From the NCBI GenBank assembly GCA_949316235.1, contig OX438750.1:18106865-18170864 (forward strand): 64,000 nt of DNA. Reading direction: 5' to 3'. Made by a program: the position numbers and the translations under genes. Source of the DNA: Oegoconia quadripuncta (Eukaryota > Arthropoda > Insecta > Lepidoptera > Autostichidae). Shown here piece by piece: positions 21,643-31,889 of this stretch. Below the pieces are notes generated by a model. That model did not search any database and was not told the DNA's origin. It was given only the letters and a program-made list of their open reading frames with translations. Positions within the stretch are counted from its first letter, which is position 1; every line of letters begins with the position of its first letter.

Positions 21643-21892
21643 CATCCGATTAAATGGTTTAAAATATAAACAACCAGTTAAACAATGATCGTTGTAAGTA
21701 ATTAAAATTTTGTTTAGTAAGTAGTACCTACATTGATATTTCATTTCTATAATACTTATAATAGTATTTTATTGAATAATGTTGACATACATACATATAT
21801 ATATATATAATGTTATTAATACCTATAATACATTATACAAGAACCTTATAACACATACGTTTATTTATCATATATCGTAGTAGTACGACCAC

Positions 21893-22165
21893 CTGTCTGG
21901 TGTAGTGGTTGACTGCTGTACCAAAAGGACGCGGGTGCGAATCCCACTAGGGGCATATGTTTGTATGTGGAATCCTGACATGTGTTCCCGAGTTATGGGT
22001 GTTTTTATTCACATTGTGTACAGGTCAACAGTGTATTTATTTACAAAAAAAAAATAATATAAGTATTTGTGTAGTTCATCAGCCATCTGGTATCCATAAT
22101 ACAGTCCTAGTTGCTTAGTGTGTAACTAAATGGCGCTATGTGCATGTGCAAACATAATTATTTAT
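21893..22165 (+). mobile_element. SINE-B copy, subtype with CTAGGGGCATATG
   Basis: The head CTGTCTGGTGTAGTGGTTG is followed by a B-box-like GGGTGCGAATCCCACTAGGG. The body contains ACATGTGTTCCCGAGTTATG, and the copy ends in ATTTATTTTT. The copy at 35530-35770 is similar throughout. Confidence 0.65.
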
Positions 22166-22626
22166 TTTTAGTATATGGTATAGCTCTCATTTAAAGTATC
22201 AATAAAAAGTAAAGCCGTAAGTATACTTGAAGTAATTTGAGATATTTTAAACATAACTTATTTTAAAAAATCTCACTATATTCTTTCTACAGATAAATTA
22301 TAAAACGAAGGTATAAAGATGCCTAGTATGCACTGCAATACATAAACATTACAATTTCTGAGTTTTCACTTTCTAGTAGCATGTAAATTGAGAATAAATA
22401 CTATGAAAAAAAAATGGTTTTTATATTTTTATAATCTAGAATGAAGTATGAATTTGTAGTAAACTAGGTTTACTTTAAAACGTATTCAACAATCACCTAA
22501 AGACTGTGCTTCTTTACAGCCTGTATAATATCATGCAAGGTAGAGTTTGAGCTTTCAGCATCTAAAGTTAGTTTATATTATAATTTATATATATTTGCAA
22601 TTTCTATTTTTAGGAGAGCAACTTAC
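22166..22626 (-). other. Putative first intron of the minus-strand gene (window side)
   Basis: AT-rich DNA with no feature of its own. If the exon at 22627-22696 is real, this is the beginning of its downstream intron, opening with GTAAGT read on the minus strand. Confidence 0.3.
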
Positions 22627-22696
22627 CAAGGTCAGGATGATCCACTAATGTATCTTCGATGATGGATTGCATCCACCAGGGTTCCAGGTCAGCCAT
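22627..22696 (-). CDS. Candidate first coding exon of a host gene
   Basis: On the minus strand an ATG at 22696 in strong context (GAGAAATGG) opens a 23-codon stretch beginning MADLEPWWMQSII and ending VDHPDLG. It runs straight into a consensus splice donor, CTTG|GTAAGT, at 22627/22626. The peptide is acidic with a tryptophan pair; I do not recognise the protein. A longer reading from an in-frame ATG at 22801 is possible but gives a low-complexity arginine-rich lead. The segment is GC-richer than its surroundings and is not part of any repeat seen elsewhere in the window. The rest of the gene would lie at lower coordinates across an intron, and no second exon was identified. Function is unknown. 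Confidence 0.45.
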
Positions 22697-22890
22697 TTCT
22701 CGGCGCCGGCGGCCCCTCGACTCGTACGGCAGGTGCATCGTCACACTGGCATCACACCACTTTCCTTGCTGTCCGCACACCGCCGCAGTCGGCGACCACA
22801 CTCACAGACGCAGCGATGGATGTGGTGCAATTGGAATTATCGCTTATCAGAATTCTCTTCAAGGTCACAACTTGTAATCAGGTGGATTAA
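22697..22890 (-). promoter_or_regulatory. Probable 5' UTR / proximal promoter of the minus-strand exon
   Basis: GC-rich DNA directly upstream (minus strand) of the candidate start codon, with CGGCGCCGGCGG-type words. No TATA box is evident. Confidence 0.3.
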
Positions 22891-23389
22891 GTATGAATAA
22901 TTTTCTCCGATATTTTATTTATTGTTATTAAAGTTTAGAAAGTTTAACCTTGAGTTCGTAATAATTGGCAGCGTTTCAACAAGGACATCCTTTCGCGATG
23001 GTAGGTGTGGATAAGTTCTTATAAGAATGCATTAAAATTTATTTGAGTATTTATTTCGTCGTTATTAACCCTGTAATGATTAGGCGATCTTTGGATATTA
23101 TAAATAGCTTGTTCTATTCAGTCTCTTCTGTCTGTTCTTCAAATTCGTTCCCAATTACTTAGATCTAGTAAAAGTCTTTTGTTGCATTCAGTATTTAACA
23201 CAACTTTTTAGATACACCCACTGATTTTATGTCCTGTTGTGTGTCACAAATGCTAATATTAAGACAAATTTTCCTCAGTCGTTAACGCACTAAACTAGTT
23301 CAAAGTTAGACGAAGCAAGGCCTTGAAGATTTCTGTTTCAACTTAACTTTCGTCATTTTAAATGAGTCACGAACCTCCGAGGGCCCAAT
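22891..23389. other. AT-rich spacer
   Basis: No feature seen between the candidate first exon and the GC-rich island. Confidence 0.4.
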
Positions 23390-23870
23390 GCGAAATTGTC
23401 CAAATTCGCAGCATTCGTAATCAAAGTTCCGGCCGAAGTTCTTAGAAGTACGTGGTAGTAGTACACCGGCGAATAGAGCAATAGCGCACTGTCAACATCA
23501 GCTGAGCGAGATTAGATCCGAGATATTTCCCGCGTTGCGTCAATCTGGTTTCTCTAGTGTTTAGTTTTTGTAAACAGTAGTGACGGCGTAAGACCCCGAG
23601 TCCGCGCGTCACAGGTATTACCGCGTCGTGTCCGTGGTGAGTCAGCGGCCTGCGGAGGCTGCGCACGTGTTAACCGCCCGCGCGACTCTTTACAACTGAG
23701 CGGCCGCCATTCTGTCACTCGCTGCTTCCATTCTCTGCGGTCAATCTGCGGTCTGGCCACGCTTCATTTGTCGGGAAAATGCGCGTTCACGTCCTCCTAC
23801 TCACACGCACGCGGAACTCACGTTGTACGAGTGAGACGCTCCCAAGTTTTGTGTCATTAAACATTTTTGT
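23390..23870. promoter_or_regulatory. GC-rich, CpG-containing island; possible promoter or 5' UTR exon
   Basis: About 480 bases rich in CG dinucleotides stand out from AT-rich flanks. The island includes GCGGCCGCCATT, CACGTG-like GCGCACGTG, and a donor-like GTGGTGAGT at 23634. It lies about 0.7 kb upstream of the minus-strand first exon and could be its distal promoter, an alternative non-coding first exon, or a plus-strand transcription start. The choice is not resolved. Confidence 0.3.
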
Positions 23871-24291
23871 TTAGTTCCATTGTTGAAAGGGAAATATTAT
23901 GAGCTTTTTCATTTTGATGTGGACTAGCGTATCTCGCTCTTTTGGTGTACTGTCTGCGGTTGTTGCTGAGAGAGACCGCTATAAATGTTCTGGATCACTG
24001 CTTTGTAATTGCAGGTGAAGTGTTGAGATCGTCAAACTATCTAAAGTTTGGGAAAAGTGGTGAGAGGAACTCTTTATATTAAGGAAGTACTACATATTAT
24101 AATATCTACATATTATAATATAAATATAAAATGATGACTAAAGTTCTGTTAAATTGTGCACTTATTTCCCCATTGAAGTTGGTGTTCCACATATTGTTTC
24201 TTTCCTGGAAGAATCATGCCTAGATGCGTTATTTTCTTATGTTTTAGTATACATGCCGCTATCTTGATCTAGTAGAAGCGCAGTCACAAGA
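23871..24291. other. No recognised feature
   Basis: A mixed AT-rich segment with a short direct repeat of ACTACATATTATAATAT-like words around 24087-24130. Confidence 0.4.
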
Positions 24292-24292
24292 T

Positions 24293-24480
24293 AGTGGGCG
24301 TGCCGGGCGACTGGGCGGGGCGTTCCGCCTACTGTCGCGAAGACGTGCGCCGCTGGAAAAATGTCACAGCGACACTTGTTGCGTACGACCACGTGTGGCA
24401 CGGCAATTTTGTAGTTGTTCCAAAAAACTCCACAAAAGCAGATTGGATATTTGGAAAAACAATAAATGTTTTTTTTTAGA
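24293..24480 (+). other. Short GC-rich coding-like fragment, unassigned
   Basis: After an AG (24291-24292) about 65 bases of high GC translate to IVGVPGDWAGRSAYCREDVR and then RW. DNA then becomes AT-rich with no donor. The EDVRRW pattern is reminiscent of Pointed/SAM domains of ETS factors, but the match is too short to claim. It may be an old exon fragment or chance. Confidence 0.15.
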
Positions 24481-24660
24481 AAGGAGAATGGAGATTGTTT
24501 GTCCTAAAATAACGATAATAGCGCAATAAAATTAAACAAAATGAGGGACCTATTTTCTTTTCCGATCGAATTGCTTCAGAACGAAAAACTGGACCCGGTT
24601 GACGATAGATCACGGATTAACATATTAGAGATGGAAAAGTCATCGCATCCATATATATAA

Positions 24661-24909
24661 CGTAACAACCTTTACGTATCCCAAATGGGGTGGTCAGAGA
24701 AATTGCAAACATTAGCGTTCGGGTGTTAGAAACATTAAAAGTTCACCTTCTGAAATATATATAATTGTACACGTGACGTGAGCCTATCACTGTTAAAACG
24801 TGCAAATCTATAGAAGTATTTTGGTGTAAATTCCCATAGTCGCTTTTTGCGACACCCACGGGATTAGACGGGTTGGTTCTATTTATTCTTTTTATGTGCC
24901 GAAACCACA
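24661..24909 (-). repeat. Repeat-M copy 3, minus strand
   Basis: The right-end block (CCAAATGGGGTGGTCAGAGA) and the left-end block (GTGCCGAAACCAC) bracket about 250 bases in reverse orientation relative to copy 1. Confidence 0.65.
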
Positions 24910-24984
24910 GAAAAAAATTAAAAACTCCATTTGTCAGCTCAGCTTTCACAAACGACCCATATTAAAATTTAGTACAGAGAAATA

Positions 24985-25348
24985 CACCGGATGAGTTTTT
25001 TTACCGTGAGGGAAAAAATAGGTAAGTGAAATGGAAGTTATTGGCATACGTAGTTTAATTTTTTTTTTCAAAAACCCACCCGCCCACTGTGATTGATTGA
25101 TATGTGACTGGTGTGATTTGTCCTATCATGCGAAATTTATTTGGAACTCATATTTTATCCAAGTTTTCTTTATTTATTTAATTTATTTAATTTAATGTGG
25201 AATAGGCTACAAACGCGACTGCCAAATGATACAATTAACGCTTTATTTGATGTTAGTTTTGAAAAACTAAAATAAATTACCTATGCCAATATATTCTATT
25301 TCACTTACTTGCCTTATTTCTTTCCTTACGGTAAAAAAACTCATCCAG
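24985..25348. mobile_element. MITE-C, complete copy with about 65-bp TIRs
   Basis: Starts CACCGGATGAG after TA (24983-24984) and ends CTCATCCAG before TA (25349-25350). Arms pair over about 65 bases, including GGATGAGTTTTTTTACCG. The TA duplication and end structure fit a Tc1/mariner-derived non-autonomous element. Partial copies are at 31480-31783 and 49487-49640. Confidence 0.75.
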
Positions 25349-25461
25349 TATAGGCAACTGTTCCTCCTGAAAAGGGATGCGTTTGAGTAATTTGAGGCAG
25401 ACAAAGCCGCGGGCGAAAGGCTGACTACTGAATAAAATTGACATCTACCGACAAAACATTA
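25349..25461. other. Short spacer
   Basis: Unassigned DNA between two TA-flanked elements. Confidence 0.5.
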
Positions 25462-25463
25462 TA

Positions 25464-26299
25464 CCGGGTGTAAGAAGCATCTGAAAACTTCAGGAAAAGT
25501 ACCCATCAATATGAATAACTTTTACTACCTATAGGATCATATGGTTAAAACGAGTATAAACACTTTTTTAGATTTTCCTTTTATGGTAGTCTCCAAATTA
25601 CATTTTATATGGACAGTTAATATTTTTTGGAGTAATTCAGATTTAAATTAGTTATTTGGGAAACTTACAGTACGTTATAATAAGACATTATAGTAAAGTA
25701 GCTATAGATAGTTCATAGCGTCGGTGGCTCAGCTGTTAAGACGCGGTCTCCCAATTTGGGAAATCCGGGTCAATACCCAGCTTGGCCATGAGTTTTTGAA
25801 TTTAATTTAATTACTTATGTGTATTTATTCGACTGCTCTTAAACGGTGAAGGAAAACATCGTGAGGAAACCTGCATGCCTGAGAACTCTGAAGTCAGTTC
25901 TGCATGCCTGAGAACACAGGCCTGTGAAGTCCCCAACTCGCATTGAGGCCAGCGTGGTTGACTATGGCCTGGATAATCCCTTATCTGTTCTGTAAAACTT
26001 ATGTACACTTCGCACCGTAACCCTCGGCAACACTCCAAACAACTTATCAACGTTACTAGTCAAATAAGTTTCACGGAAATTAGAAATGATTGTGCGTCTT
26101 GCATTTGTATTCGCGCGGGCAATTTTAAGTAACCGCAAACTCTTCGGTATGACAAAGTTCGTAGTCGTTCGGCGTCTTCGCCGCGGGTTTAGATGCAAGT
26201 TGCAGAATAAGCGTTATACAAGCAAACCTCCGATCCTGTAGTAAAAGTTATTCATATTTACAGCCTGAAGTTTTCGGAAGCGTTTCTTTTTACACCCCG
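25464..26299. mobile_element. TIR DNA transposon (CCGGGTGTAA ends) carrying a SINE-T
   Basis: The left end CCGGGTGTAAGAAGCATCTG pairs with the right end, whose complement is CGGGGTGTAAAAAGAAACGC. Both arms continue into GAAAACTTCAGG and ATATGAATAACTTTTA, giving imperfect arms of about 60 bp. TA flanks both sides (25462-25463 and 26300-26301). The 836-bp interior is interrupted by SINE-T copy 2. A minus-strand open stretch of 78 codons at 25962-26198 overlaps the SINE edge and has no transposase motif, so the element looks non-autonomous. Confidence 0.65.
25720..25981 (+). mobile_element. SINE-T copy 2
   Basis: The A-box-like head GTGGCTCAGCTGTTAAG and a mutated B-box, GGGTCAATACCC, are followed by GTGAGGAAACCTGCATGCCTG. 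The phrase CTGCATGCCTGAGAAC occurs twice (25870 and 25902), a local duplication. This copy lacks the T-rich insert present in copy 1. Confidence 0.65.
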
Positions 26300-26307
26300 T
26301 ATAATCT

Positions 26308-26985
26308 AACTAATATTATAAACGCGAAAGTTTGGATGTTATTAAAGTTTGGATATCAAATTTGGATGTTAAAGTGCTATATTTATTTATATATATTTTT
26401 TTTTTTTATAAAATAATTTTCAATTGTTGTGTACATTATTTTCTGCCCAATCTAATAAACACTATGCATCTCTAAGGTTTGCTGGTAGAAAACTCTATCG
26501 GAGTTAAGCTCGCCTTTGTATATTTTATATACAATGCATATTCCTGTAACAATTTTGTTAACAATAAAGATATTAAAGATATTAAAGATATTAAAGATAT
26601 TAAAGATATTAAAGATATTAAAGATATTAAAGATATTAAAGATATTAAAGATATTAAAGATATTAAAGATATTAAAGATATTAAAGATATTAAAGATATT
26701 AAAGATATTAAAGATATTAAAGATATTAAAGATATTAAAGATATTAAAGATATTAAAGATATTAAAGATATTAAAGATATTAAAGATAAAGATATTTGTA
26801 TGTTTATTTGTTGCTGAATCACGGCGAAACGGGCGAACGGATTTGGATGAATTTTGGTATATACGTAGAATATACCCTGGATTAATACAGACGAAATTTT
26901 TATACCGAAAAAGTAAATAGTTCCCTCGGGATAAACAAATTTCCACGATAAAGTTATTCCACGCAGGCCGCGGGCGGAACTTACA
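26308..26985 (+). repeat. R3 repeat interrupted by a microsatellite
   Basis: The left piece (AATATTATAAACGCGAAAGT, 26312) and the right piece (GTTGCTGAATCACGGCGAAA, ending in CCGCGGGCGG) are the two ends of the R3 family. Better-preserved copies are at 29606, 46136 and 50736. About 460 bases between them hold extra AT-rich DNA and the 9-bp array. Confidence 0.6.
26565..26787. repeat. Perfect 9-bp microsatellite (GATATTAAA)n
   Basis: About 24.8 uninterrupted copies of GATATTAAA. Because 9 is a multiple of 3, the array is open in several frames on both strands and yields DIK, ILK, NIF or LIS repeats. These are not genes. Confidence 0.97.
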
Positions 26986-29177
26986 CTATATTTTAATTAA
27001 TACTTATTCAAATTTAACCCAAATTGAACGAGACGTCGAGCTGCCCAACCACCAGGTTCCATAACTGATCCTAGTAGCAACTGGAGCCACTGTACACAAA
27101 TAAAGAAACCACGTGACATAATTACATAACTGTCGCTGGGAACACCCGAGGATGACCGCAGGGCTGTCGATTTTTGCGGGTGCGGTGGCGGCCAAGAGGT
27201 AACCGCACACTACCTACGAATCAATTAGTTGCCCTAACATCAACATGTGAGCGTAAATCGAAATAGAGGGGGCAAGGTAATAAAATTTCTAACTTCAGAA
27301 GGGCGAACGCTGCCGTTCGTTGCCATTAATAAGGGCATTGGATCGTATAGGAGTTGGTTAAATTAATCATTCAATAAAATGCCTAGGCGGATTGTTATGT
27401 AGATACCTATAAAGTGTTACCAGACACTGGCATGCAAAATTTTATTATATTGACACATTTAATTTACGATTACATTTATTAATATACTTAGTACATTAAT
27501 AATTAATAAATACCTAAATAGGATGAATGATGATGAATTCAACGAATGTGTAAAAACAAAGTTTTTTTTTTTAATTCAAAGCAATAAAACTAAAGCTAAA
27601 CTAATTAATTTGCATTAATTATTTAGTTACAATGCCAGATCCACAAGAGTGAAAATTAGTTATGTAGGTACCTATTAATACTTTCAAATAATATTCATAA
27701 CTTTGGGTATTTGTAAAAATCAAAATATTCATCTACTGAGTAAAAGCAGCAATGTGTCAACCTACCTTTTTAGTATTTCTAATGACAGAGATTTTATATT
27801 ATCATTAAATATGTTATATATTCTTACTGCCATTTAATAGCTATTTCTATTATACAATGATGCTGTTGATTACAGCATTAATCTGTTGGAACAAGTTTGG
27901 ATGATGGCGGACGTTTCCTGCTTTATTGGAAACTGCGCTACCCAGATGGAATCCGATTGCGTGGGGTTCGTCGTCAGTAGCCAAAGAAATCTACCACAAC
28001 TAAACCAACCGCCTGTGTTGTCCAATGGCGAATCGGTCGTAGAACAACGGTTTTGGATTCGGTTTTCTGTAAAAGCGGAAATGCCCGCCATACATAACGA
28101 TTCATCTAGACATTCCGGCTCTTTAACAACGTGTATGCTCTATTGAAGAATAATCCCCACGACCTCGCTATTGCAACACAGGCCTTTCTCATTAGGAAAA
28201 GGTGTGGGCCATTCCCGGTAGGGATTGGTGGATTTATATCAAACTATTGACCTCTGAAAGTCAGTGTTTTCAATTAAAAACAAACAAAACAGGACACAGA
28301 CAAAACCACACATAGTCAAATAATAAATTGCTTTCAAATTAGCCCTCAATACAGATGTCTATAATTTATATGGGCCGTAAATGGCTCAAGGCAAAACCAT
28401 TAGCGGCCAATAGTACTTTTATAGGCGATATATTTTTACGAGCTTTGATTTAGCTTGTAATGCTCGACTGTAAGTAAGTTGTTCTTTTCAAAATTTGCAA
28501 ACAATTTTGCAACCACTAGCAGGTATCTGATTACGCAAAAAATTGGCATATTTATATATTGGTTGATAATGCTTTATTATTGGTACCATCGAGCTGATTT
28601 GATAATGTAGTGGAGATGTAAGGATTGGAACTCCCTGATGGCAAATGGCAAGATTGTTGAATTTGGGCTAGTTCTTTTGTTGGTATGAGCACTTTCCATA
28701 AGCTCTGAAGATGGAGAAAGAAGAGTGCCATTGAACTCTTTGGTGGACTTTATATTACTCATCTTGGTACTAGAATAATATGTGAAGATCATGATAAAGT
28801 TTTAAAGCTTGTTTTTTAAAGTATTTTATATGTAGACTTATTGTATCTAACTAATATGGAACGTGACCGAAGGAGTCCGCTCGCTGGGGTCGGTGCTGCG
28901 CGAATGGTGATGAATGAGCACCACCGATACGTTCAAGCCAAATACGCTGGAAACCAAGCAATAATAAAGATGCGAACGGTACCTTGTCCTGCCGCTATCT
29001 TGATCTCGCCTCCGGGCACCGTAGCTGCTTCGTGCGATCCTTCAGAACGCACCGATATATTTTTGTAGACGGTGACGGCGATTCCGCGTTGATTTTGCTA
29101 ACGACCCGATATAGACTCCGCATGCGCGTACGAAAAACGTAGCGCTTTCCCATTGTCGATGAACAGAGTATAAAAAC
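26986..29177. other. Long unassigned stretch
   Basis: No repeat family of this window recurs here. Four patches are less AT-rich: 27010-27210, 27890-28110, 28580-28790 and 28850-29150. The patch at 27890-28146 is open for 86 codons on the plus strand without recognisable motifs. Host intronic or intergenic DNA is most likely. Confidence 0.35.
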
Positions 29178-29550
29178 TTTTTTTTTTTTTTTATGATTGA
29201 CTGGATTCGCGTTTGACCACAATCTCACCTGATGGAAAGTGACGATGTGGTCGGAGATGAAGCACGCGATCTCAGTAAATGCCTATTCACTCTGCTCTTG
29301 AAGATCCCAAGGTTGTAGGATTCTGGAAAGACTGACGCCGGAAGGGAGTTCCATGCCTTGGCTGTTCGGATGATGAATGAAGAATCGAACTTCTTAGTGC
29401 GAATGTTCGGTATATTAACTATATACGGGTGGAATCCCTCCCCACGCCTAGTGGTCCGAAGATGGAAGGGTGACGGTGGAATAAGATTATGTAATTCCAA
29501 CGCACACTCCCCGAAATGTATCCTGTAAAAAACTGAGAGACAGGCGACTT
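29178..29550 (-). mobile_element. 5'-truncated LINE copy 1 of the FHLRTTR family
   Basis: Minus-strand copy with a poly(A) tail visible as T's at 29178-29192. Its coding end (29225-29545) reads FGECALELHNLIPPSPFHLR, then FDSSFIIRTAKAWNSLPASV, then FPESYNLGIFKSRVNRHL, the C-terminus of a non-LTR retrotransposon protein. Related copies are at 36928 (plus) and 42748 (plus). The frame is open but only the last about 100 codons remain. Confidence 0.75.
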
Positions 29551-29605
29551 CCTTCAGCGTAGTTAGCGATGTAGGAGAAGGTCTAGTAATGATTACAGTA
29601 CAAAT

Positions 29606-29800
29606 ATTATAAATGCGAAAGTTTGGATGTTTGTTTGTTGCTCAATCACGGCGAAACGGACAACGGATTTGGATGAAATTTGCTATACAGGTAGAATATA
29701 CACCTGATTAAGACATAGGATACTTTTTATCTCGACAAAGTGAGTAGTTCCCGCGGGATAAACAAATGAAATATAACCGAGATAAAGCTTATTCTAAAAT
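29606..29800 (+). repeat. R3 repeat
   Basis: The core runs from AATATTATAAATGCGAAAGT through CTCAATCACGGCGAAACGGA to GAGTAGTTCCCGCGGGATAA. This family has the shape of the short dispersed pieces often linked to Helitron-type elements, though this copy lacks a clear CTAGT end. Confidence 0.6.
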
Positions 29801-30248
29801 AATTGATAGAGTGGAACACTCATTCTCCTATAGATCAGACTTTGCTGTTTTTATTATTACGTTGGATAGGAATCCTAGCAAACATGACCATGAACCTCTC
29901 GGTGGTATTCATTCTCATTTTCCGACTCAAAAAAAGGAGAAAGGTCTATGTTCGTCTGACTACATACATACATGTATGCGTTCATATGAACACAAATATT
30001 TTCGTCAATTGTCCATCGATTTGGATAGGATAAATCAAAAGGGTGGTCCCATATAAATTTCCCATATAAAATGTAAAGTGTCAATTACGTATGTTATTAC
30101 TCTTTGTTCTTGAATAATAATAAAAATGTTTATACTTCAAAGCCTACATTACATGTAAGTACAGTCTGTTAAGAACAAGTTTTTTCAATGTAAGTAATTA
30201 AGTACTATAAGTATTAATATGAGGCCAGGAGTTATAAGAAAGGTATTG
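29801..30248. other. No recognised feature
   Basis: Overlapping short open stretches at 29803-30084 have no motif. Confidence 0.4.
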
Positions 30249-30697
30249 TGTGGTTTCAGGATTCAAATAATAGAACTAACTAGTTTATACCCGTGGGTGT
30301 AGTAAAAGGCGACTAAGGGGATTCCACCAGAAAACATCTATTGCACGTTTCAACGGCGCGGCGATGGGCTCACCCCCTGTCACGAGTGCATTTCTGTATA
30401 TTTCTTAAGTGAACCGTGAATGCTGTTTCAATCATCTTTTAATGTTTGGAACACCCAAACGCTAATGTTTGGAATATCTTTGCCCACCCCATTTGGTAAA
30501 AAAGTCGAGAATTTATGGATGTAAAATAAACTGGACAAGTGAGAGTTTGACTCGCCCACTGAAGGTTGCGTACCGTTGTATGTAGATACATGCATGCATA
30601 CAGTGCATTTCTGTATATTTCATGGAACACCCAAACTCTATTGTTTGGGATATCTCTGACCATCCCATTTGGGAATAGATCGTGACGTTATGTATGT
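30249..30697 (+). repeat. Repeat-M copy 4 plus a second partial right end
   Basis: The first unit (30249-30527) is followed by the same 65-bp flank found after copy 2 (30528-30592). A second partial unit (30600-30697) then repeats the GTGCATTTCTGTATATTTC to GTGACGTTATGTATG portion. The tandem arrangement suggests recombination between copies. Confidence 0.6.
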
Positions 30698-31049
30698 AAT
30701 TGACGCTAAAATGGGTCCAAACCTGAACTATAGCGTCAACTGTACATTGATACTTGCTGATAGCCAACTGGGTGATACAAGGCATTGGTATTCATTGATA
30801 ACCATAACAATAATAATATGTACAATGAATAAAATTACTACTGACTAGTTTGTGTGTGTATTGTGGTTTGAGTGTGGGTTGTGGTTCGAGTGGTGTATGT
30901 AGCCCAGCCCAACGATAGAATATTGGGATCTGCAGCTATACCACGTAAAAAAAATCGTGTATCTAGGTTCTTACGTGATGCCAAATCGAAGGCAAGCTAG
31001 ACGGCAAATTTATCAGCGATCGAACGCAAAAATTCTTACTTGTATGCAT
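30698..31049. other. No recognised feature
   Basis: A GTGTGT-rich patch lies at 30850-30900. Otherwise unassigned. Confidence 0.4.
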
Positions 31050-31245
31050 TTTTTGTATGCACAACGGGTTAGCACTTGACCTCAATCACACCTGGTTTTA
31101 AGTGAAGATCAGGCCAAAGGTGGAAGCGTACTGACCCGGAAACCCCATCCTATTTGGGGCACTGGCTATCTTATCTCTGACAATCGGAACACAACAATGC
31201 TATTCACTTTGCTGTTTGGAGGAAGATTTAGATAAGATGGTGGTA
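31050..31245 (-). mobile_element. SINE-A partial copy, minus strand
   Basis: The tail side (TGCACAACGGGTTAGCACTT) and body (CTGACCCGGAAACCCC, GATTTAGATAAGATGG) are present. The tRNA-like head is missing. Confidence 0.65.
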
Positions 31246-31479
31246 CGTGGTATGGTGGTCCTACGTGGTAAGATGGTTGACATTATTATATATTAGTTTG
31301 TTCCTGTTAAACCAAAATTTTCAACAGGTACAGCACTAGCAATTATAGTATAAATGGTGTGGAAAAATTAGTAGTGTGACTAACAAGAAAAAGAATCCTG
31401 TTTGTAACACTGGTGTGATAACTTGGTGTGACTATGAGTCGGTAAGGATATTTTTAGAGGTATTTTTTTTTCTTTTTTC
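31246..31479. other. No recognised feature
   Basis: Unassigned; possibly a LINE 3' UTR remnant. Confidence 0.3.
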
Positions 31480-31783
31480 AAAACTATAATCGAATAAAGC
31501 GTTGTGTCATATTGACTGTCGCCTTTGTTGCCTATTCTACATAATTACACAATTAAATTAAATAAAAAAAAAACTTCGAGAAAATGTGAGTTCCAAATAA
31601 ATTACGCATGATAGGAATCCTACGAATCCCGCCAGTCGCTTATCAAGCTGCGGCCGGCGCGTGCGTCGATGATGATTTTGAAAAAATGAAAAATAAACTA
31701 GCTATGGCATAACTTCTGTATCACTTACCTAATATATCCTATTTTTTTTTTCTTAACGATAAAAAAGTCATCCGGTATAATGT
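31480..31783. mobile_element. MITE-C, copy lacking its left arm
   Basis: Shares ACTATAATCGAATAAAGCG and the ending GATAAAAAAGTCATCCGGTA with the MITE-C family. The right TIR is present. The left TIR is replaced by unrelated T-rich DNA. Confidence 0.55.
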
Positions 31784-31885
31784 GAAGGTGTGTTTGTATT
31801 AATATATCAAGTGATAGGAAATGAAAGATTTCATAACACTGCCAGCCTCCTATACCCCACGCCACCGACTTAGATGACATTTTTA
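31784..31885. other. Short spacer
   Basis: Unassigned. Confidence 0.5.
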
Positions 31886-31889
31886 TATA

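Noticed and set aside
25962..26198. Arg-rich 78-codon frame inside the TIR transposon
   Set aside because: It overlaps the SINE edge, lacks transposase motifs and is most likely chance.
26560..26790. CRISPR-like array
   Set aside because: A contiguous 9-bp tandem repeat with no spacers, in a eukaryotic transposon-rich context.
26452..26946. Long open frames of DIK, ILK, NIF and LIS repeats on both strands
   Set aside because: They are translations of the 9-bp microsatellite, whose unit length keeps every frame open.
27004..27210. Minus-strand 68-codon open stretch with a good splice-acceptor-like tract near 27098
   Set aside because: Two frames are equally plausible, no domain is recognisable, and no donor or neighbouring exon was found.
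27870..28146. Overlapping open stretches on both strands
   Set aside because: No motif, no splice context, and composition like the flanks.
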